A stretch of DNA of 64,000 nt from Roseibium sp. TrichSKD4 (GTDB lineage Bacteria; Pseudomonadota; Alphaproteobacteria; Rhizobiales; Stappiaceae): the NCBI RefSeq assembly GCF_000148725.1, contig NZ_GL476320.1, positions 124,001-188,000 on the forward strand. The letters run 5' to 3'. Positions 60,707 to 64,000 of this stretch are shown here, piece by piece (position 1 is the first letter of the stretch; every line of letters begins with the position of its first letter). Both the position numbers and the translations under genes were made by a program. The notes under the pieces are model-generated. The model saw nothing but the letters and a program-made list of their open reading frames with translations, was not told the DNA's origin and searched no databases.

Positions 60707-60836
60707 TGAAAATCTCCTGAACCGAATGCGTAGGGTCTGAATTGATCTTGCTCTGGCCTACAACCCTCTGGCGACCTTGCCAAGGGATTGCGATGCGAAA
60801 GTGGGTACCCGGCGGCCATATGCCACCGGTCGAAGG

Positions 60837-62423
60837 TCAATCCACCGTGATCCAACGTAGCATGACAAAATTGTCCGCACGCTGCACCAGCTTCACATCG
60901 GCGCGCGAAGCCCACAAAAGCGGCTGGATGTGCAGCGGAACATAGACCTGGTCGCTTTGTACAATGCTTGCCACTTCATCAAGCATTGCCTGACGCTTGG
61001 CCGGATCAAGCTCGCGCTGAATTTGCGGCAGAAGCTCGTCGACCCGCGGGTTGGAATAGCCGCCGAAATTCCAGCTGCCCAGTTTCTTTTCCTTGTTCGG
61101 TGTGTTCACAAGAAAGCGGATTGGATGTTCCGCATCAAAGGTGCCCGGCGACCAGCCGAGCAGGTACATGTCGAAGTTGCCTTCGCGCAGTTCTTTCCAG
61201 TAGTTGCGGACCGGCATTGCGTTGACATTGGCGCGAACATTCACCCGCGCGAGCATTGCGGCGATGGCCTTGCAGATCGCTTCATCGTTGATGTAGCGGT
61301 CATTCGGACACATGAGGCCAAAAGAAAATCCGTTTGGATAACCGGCGTCTGCAAGCAGTTCACGAGCCTTTTGCGGATTGAATTCAACACCAGCGGCGTT
61401 GGCGCTGCTGTAGCCGTTCATGTGGCGGCTGACCAGTTGGGAGGCCGTTTCGCCATTGCCGCGCATGATCTTGTCGACAATTGCCTGCGTGTTCACCGCA
61501 TGAGCTACGGCTTGCCGAACGCGAGCGTTCTGAAACGGATTCTTGTCCTGTTCTTCCTGATTGTATTTCAGCGCGTCGGCATCGTGGCCGAAGCCGAGCA
61601 TGATCACCCGCGCCTCAATGTCGCGATGGACCGCGATCTCAAGGTTTTGGTCCAATCGGTCAATATCCTGAACTGGAACCGGATTGATGAGGTCGATCTC
61701 ACCGGTCAAAAGCGCTGCGACGGAAGTTGCCGGGTTGGAAATCGGGAAAAATTCAACACGTGTTAGATTATGCGTTGATGTGTCCCACCAGTCCGCATGA
61801 GGCACAAGCACGGTTTGCACGCCCGGTTCCCGGTCTTGAACCTCAAATGGTCCTGTTCCGTTGGTCCGCAAGGTGGCGAATGTTTCTTGATCGCGGGCTG
61901 GGCGGCTTGCCTTGTTGGCTTCAGCCCAGTCCTTGTCCATGATCAGGAAGTTGGCGATGGAATCTGGAAAGATCGGGTTAGGTTCATGGGTCAGAAAGTC
62001 GATGGTGTATTCGTCAACGACCTTGACTTGGGCAACCGGTGCAAACCACGACTGAACGTCAGAATCGTCTGACGCCGCCCGTTCATAGGAGAACAGGACA
62101 TCTTCAGCGGTAAAGTCAGCACCATCATGAAACTTGACGCCCCTTCTCAGGTGAAACCGCCAACCGGTTTCACCGAGTGGTTCCCAGCTTTCTGCCAATG
62201 AGGCCTCAATCGCCATGTCCTTGTTGCGGCGGACAAGCCCCTCGTAAACATTGTTCAAGAACCCAAGAACCGCCGCGGAGTTGACAGCGTGAGGGTCCAT
62301 TGTTTGCGGGTCGGTCGGTGACGCCCATCGCAATTCGGCTGCTGACGCCGTTCCGGACAAAAAGACGGCCGTAAGGGCACCTGCCAGTCCGCGCATCAGT
62401 GCATTGTTTTTTGGTCGTGTCAT
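60837..62423 (-). CDS. Peptide/nickel-type ABC solute-binding protein (family 5)
   Basis: 528 aa, periplasmic. Signal peptide GALTAVFLSGTASA-AEL. The mature part has the SBP_bac_5 marks: LRWASPTDPQTMDPHAVNSA, YEGLVRRNKDMAIEASLAES, WRFHLRRGVKFHDGADFTAE, and near the end QSDQVYVPLHIQPLLWAS. It binds oligopeptides or similar molecules; no permease gene is found within the window on either side. It could belong to an operon whose other genes are elsewhere, or act as an orphan receptor. Confidence 0.9.
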   Translation of the reverse strand: MTRPKNNALMRGLAGALTAVFLSGTASAAELRWASPTDPQTMDPHAVNSAAVLGFLNNVYEGLVRRNKDMAIEASLAESWEPLGETGWRFHLRRGVKFHDGADFTAEDVLFSYERAASDDSDVQSWFAPVAQVKVVDEYTIDFLTHEPNPIFPDSIANFLIMDKDWAEANKASRPARDQETFATLRTNGTGPFEVQDREPGVQTVLVPHADWWDTSTHNLTRVEFFPISNPATSVAALLTGEIDLINPVPVQDIDRLDQNLEIAVHRDIEARVIMLGFGHDADALKYNQEEQDKNPFQNARVRQAVAHAVNTQAIVDKIMRGNGETASQLVSRHMNGYSSANAAGVEFNPQKARELLADAGYPNGFSFGLMCPNDRYINDEAICKAIAAMLARVNVRANVNAMPVRNYWKELREGNFDMYLLGWSPGTFDAEHPIRFLVNTPNKEKKLGSWNFGGYSNPRVDELLPQIQRELDPAKRQAMLDEVASIVQSDQVYVPLHIQPLLWASRADVKLVQRADNFVMLRWITVD

Positions 62424-62549
62424 TGTGTTTTCCTTCGACTTCGGTCGAGCGATAAAAACTCTAAACAGAGTTCAAAATAAAGAAACGCCGGACTGCAAAT
62501 TCAGCCCGGCGGGGATTTCAATTCTAAGTGATATGGGCGGGTGTTGGGA

Positions 62550-64000
62550 TCAGGCTTTCCCCGTCACCATCAGTGCAAATGCCTGATTCAAGGCAACTTC
62601 CTTCAGGCGGTCAAACCGCCCGGACGCACCGCCGTGGCCCGCATCCATGTTTGTTTTCAGCATCAAGACACTGTCACCGGTTTTGGTCGCTCGTAACTTG
62701 GCAACCCATTTTGCCGGTTCCCAATAGGTCACGCGCGGGTCGGTCAAGCCGCCAACCGCCAAGATTGCCGGATAGTCCTTCGCCTCGACATTGTCGTAAG
62801 GCGAATAGGACGCAATGTATTGATAAGCGTCCGTGTCGGTGATCGGATTGCCCCATTCCGGCCATTCCGGCGGTGTGAGGGGCAGGGTGTCATCCACCAT
62901 GGTGTTCAGCACGTCGACAAACGGTACTTCAGCAATGATGCCTGCGAATTTTTCGGGGGCCATGTTGCTCACAGCGCCCATCAGCATGCCGCCGGCAGAT
63001 CCGCCCTGCGCAACAATCCGATCATGGGCGGTCAAGTTTTCGGCCACCAGATGGTCAGCCGCGGCGATGAAGTCTGCAAACGTGTTTTTTTTGTGCTCCC
63101 GGCGGCCATCCTTGTACCAGCGGAAGCCCTTGTCCTTGCCGCCACGAATATGGGCGATGGCATAAACAAAACCGCGATTGGCCAGAGACAGCGCGTTGGT
63201 GTTGAAGCTTGCCGGAATGGATATGCCGTAGGAGCCATAGCCGTACAGAAGGCAGGGTGAAGTGCCATCAAGCGGTGTATCCTTGTGATAAAACAAGGAA
63301 ATTGGAACGGTCTCACCATCGGCAGTTGGGGCCTGCAAGCGGCGGCTGACATAATCTGACGCCGTGTGCCCGGATGGGACTTCCTGTTCTTTCAACAGCG
63401 AGCGTTCGCGCGTTTGAACGTTGTAATCAAACGTTTGCGACGGCGTTGTCATCGAAGAATAGGAAAAGCGGATCGTTTGAGTGTCGAACTCGTAACCGCC
63501 GCCCATGCCCAGCGAATAGGCCTCTTCGTCAAAGGCAACTTCATGTTCGCTGTTGTCCGCAAGACTGCGGATCACGATGCGTGGCAGGCCGTTTTCCCGC
63601 TCCAGCCTTGTCATGAAGGTCTTGTAGACCGTCAGCGACAGAATGAGCGTGCCCGGCTTGTGAGCAACCAGATCGCTCCAGTTGTCCTTCCCAGGTGCTA
63701 ATTTGGGGGCGGTGACGATCTTGAAGTCTTCCGCATCCCCGGCATTGGTGAGGATGTAAAGCGTATCGCCATGGTCTTCGACGGAATACTCAATGCTGGT
63801 TTCGCGCGGGGCGATCAGCACCGGCTCACTGAGCGGCGCATCCGACGGGATCATCCAGACTTCCGATGTCTCGTGATCGTGAATGTCGATCAGGATCGTA
63901 TCGCCAGACTGGGTTTCGCCAACGCCCATGAAAAAGCCGGCATCCTTTTCCTCATGGACCAGTACATCATTGGCCGGGTCGGTGCCGATTTCATGTCGAA
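62550..64000 (-). CDS. S9-family serine peptidase (oligopeptidase B type), N-terminus outside window
   Basis: The frame is open from the right edge (reading HEIGTDPANDVLVHEEKDAG) to the stop at 62550, so the N-terminal part is missing here. Visible: part of the beta-propeller (HTASDYVSRRLQAPTADGET), and the alpha/beta hydrolase domain with YGYGSYG, IAHIRGGKDKGFRWYKDG, the nucleophile Ser in AQGGSAGGMLMGAV, and Asp and His in GLTDPRVTYWEPAKWV and DAGHGGASGRF. All three catalytic residues are present. This is the protease II/oligopeptidase B group, cleaving after basic residues in peptides. Immediately upstream of the binding-protein gene on the same strand, which suggests use of imported peptides. 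Confidence 0.93.
   Translation of the reverse strand, partial: RHEIGTDPANDVLVHEEKDAGFFMGVGETQSGDTILIDIHDHETSEVWMIPSDAPLSEPVLIAPRETSIEYSVEDHGDTLYILTNAGDAEDFKIVTAPKLAPGKDNWSDLVAHKPGTLILSLTVYKTFMTRLERENGLPRIVIRSLADNSEHEVAFDEEAYSLGMGGGYEFDTQTIRFSYSSMTTPSQTFDYNVQTRERSLLKEQEVPSGHTASDYVSRRLQAPTADGETVPISLFYHKDTPLDGTSPCLLYGYGSYGISIPASFNTNALSLANRGFVYAIAHIRGGKDKGFRWYKDGRREHKKNTFADFIAAADHLVAENLTAHDRIVAQGGSAGGMLMGAVSNMAPEKFAGIIAEVPFVDVLNTMVDDTLPLTPPEWPEWGNPITDTDAYQYIASYSPYDNVEAKDYPAILAVGGLTDPRVTYWEPAKWVAKLRATKTGDSVLMLKTNMDAGHGGASGRFDRLKEVALNQAFALMVTGKA

Noticed and set aside
1-64000. CRISPR array, prophage, tRNA or rRNA genes
   Set aside because: No evenly spaced identical repeats, no phage structural or integrase genes, and no cloverleaf or rRNA sequence was recognised on either strand.

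Overview
The window looks like chromosome of a marine-type alphaproteobacterium, probably Hyphomicrobiales and perhaps close to Roseibium/Labrenzia (Stappiaceae). This is inferred from gene content and protein style, not from a search: polyamine synthesis through an alphaproteobacterial ornithine decarboxylase plus homospermidine synthase, split methylmalonyl-CoA mutase, a Rhizobium etli-type asparaginase, a BCCT osmolyte carrier, a DUF1131 lipoprotein and a TIGR03808-type Tat protein. Gene density is high. I see no rRNA, tRNA, CRISPR array or prophage. The only clear mobile element is one IS630-family insertion sequence.

Layout. 1-2.6 kb: end of malate synthase G, a short transcript-like unit with its own terminator, and an ArsR-type repressor divergent from two ferredoxin-like (NIPSNAP/ABM) proteins. 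2.6-7.4 kb: inverted intergenic repeats, an OmpR/EnvZ-type two-component pair, a divergent EF-hand protein and an internally duplicated unknown protein. 7.4-11.2 kb: a structured leader, ornithine decarboxylase and a homospermidine synthase with a very unusual basic N-terminal tail. 11.2-12.3 kb: the IS630 element. 12.3-19.1 kb: DMT permease, class III adenylate cyclase, SulP transporter, solute-binding protein, and a TetR regulator with a YciI protein. 19.1-25.9 kb: SPFH protein, then an amino-acid catabolic run (aminotransferase, asparaginase, RraA-like, GNAT, DDAH). 25.9-30.7 kb: Tat-exported beta-helix protein, YHS protein, pyroglutamyl-peptidase-like enzyme, a tiny secreted peptide, an unknown protein and a frameshifted collagen-like protein. 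30.8-38.5 kb: MeaB, DUF1131 lipoprotein, LOG protein, M20 peptidase, CDF transporter, HerA-like ATPase, DUF2267-like and DUF4332 proteins. 38.6-44.1 kb: LuxR-type regulator and the two methylmalonyl-CoA mutase subunits. 44.1-50.5 kb: repeat cluster, YozG-like regulator with two tandem DUF2975 membrane proteins, an outer-membrane barrel, small envelope proteins, a second copy of the repeat element, haloacid dehalogenase and a class IV aminotransferase. 50.5-64 kb: MFS transporter, a hybrid histidine kinase split by a frameshift, secreted nuclease, DUF6159 membrane protein, Fe superoxide dismutase, two periplasmic c-type cytochromes, BCCT carrier, a lipoprotein, a peptide-binding protein and the C-terminal part of an S9 peptidase that runs off the right edge.

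Genes that work together. Ornithine decarboxylase supplies putrescine to homospermidine synthase. MeaB protects the methylmalonyl-CoA mutase encoded 8 kb away. The EF-hand gene is a candidate target of the divergent two-component system, because paired direct repeats at 10-bp spacing lie between them. The aminotransferase, asparaginase and DDAH fit scavenging of amino-acid nitrogen. The BCCT and SulP carriers, the binding proteins and the two peptidases fit a nutrient-scavenging lifestyle.

Points most worth a second look: the ~198-residue histone-H1-like tail on homospermidine synthase, the split hybrid kinase, the frameshifted collagen-like gene, the start-codon hairpin of the IS, the orphan terminated unit at 0.7-1.1 kb, the twin DUF2975 proteins, and a ~90-bp composite hairpin element present twice about 4 kb apart.
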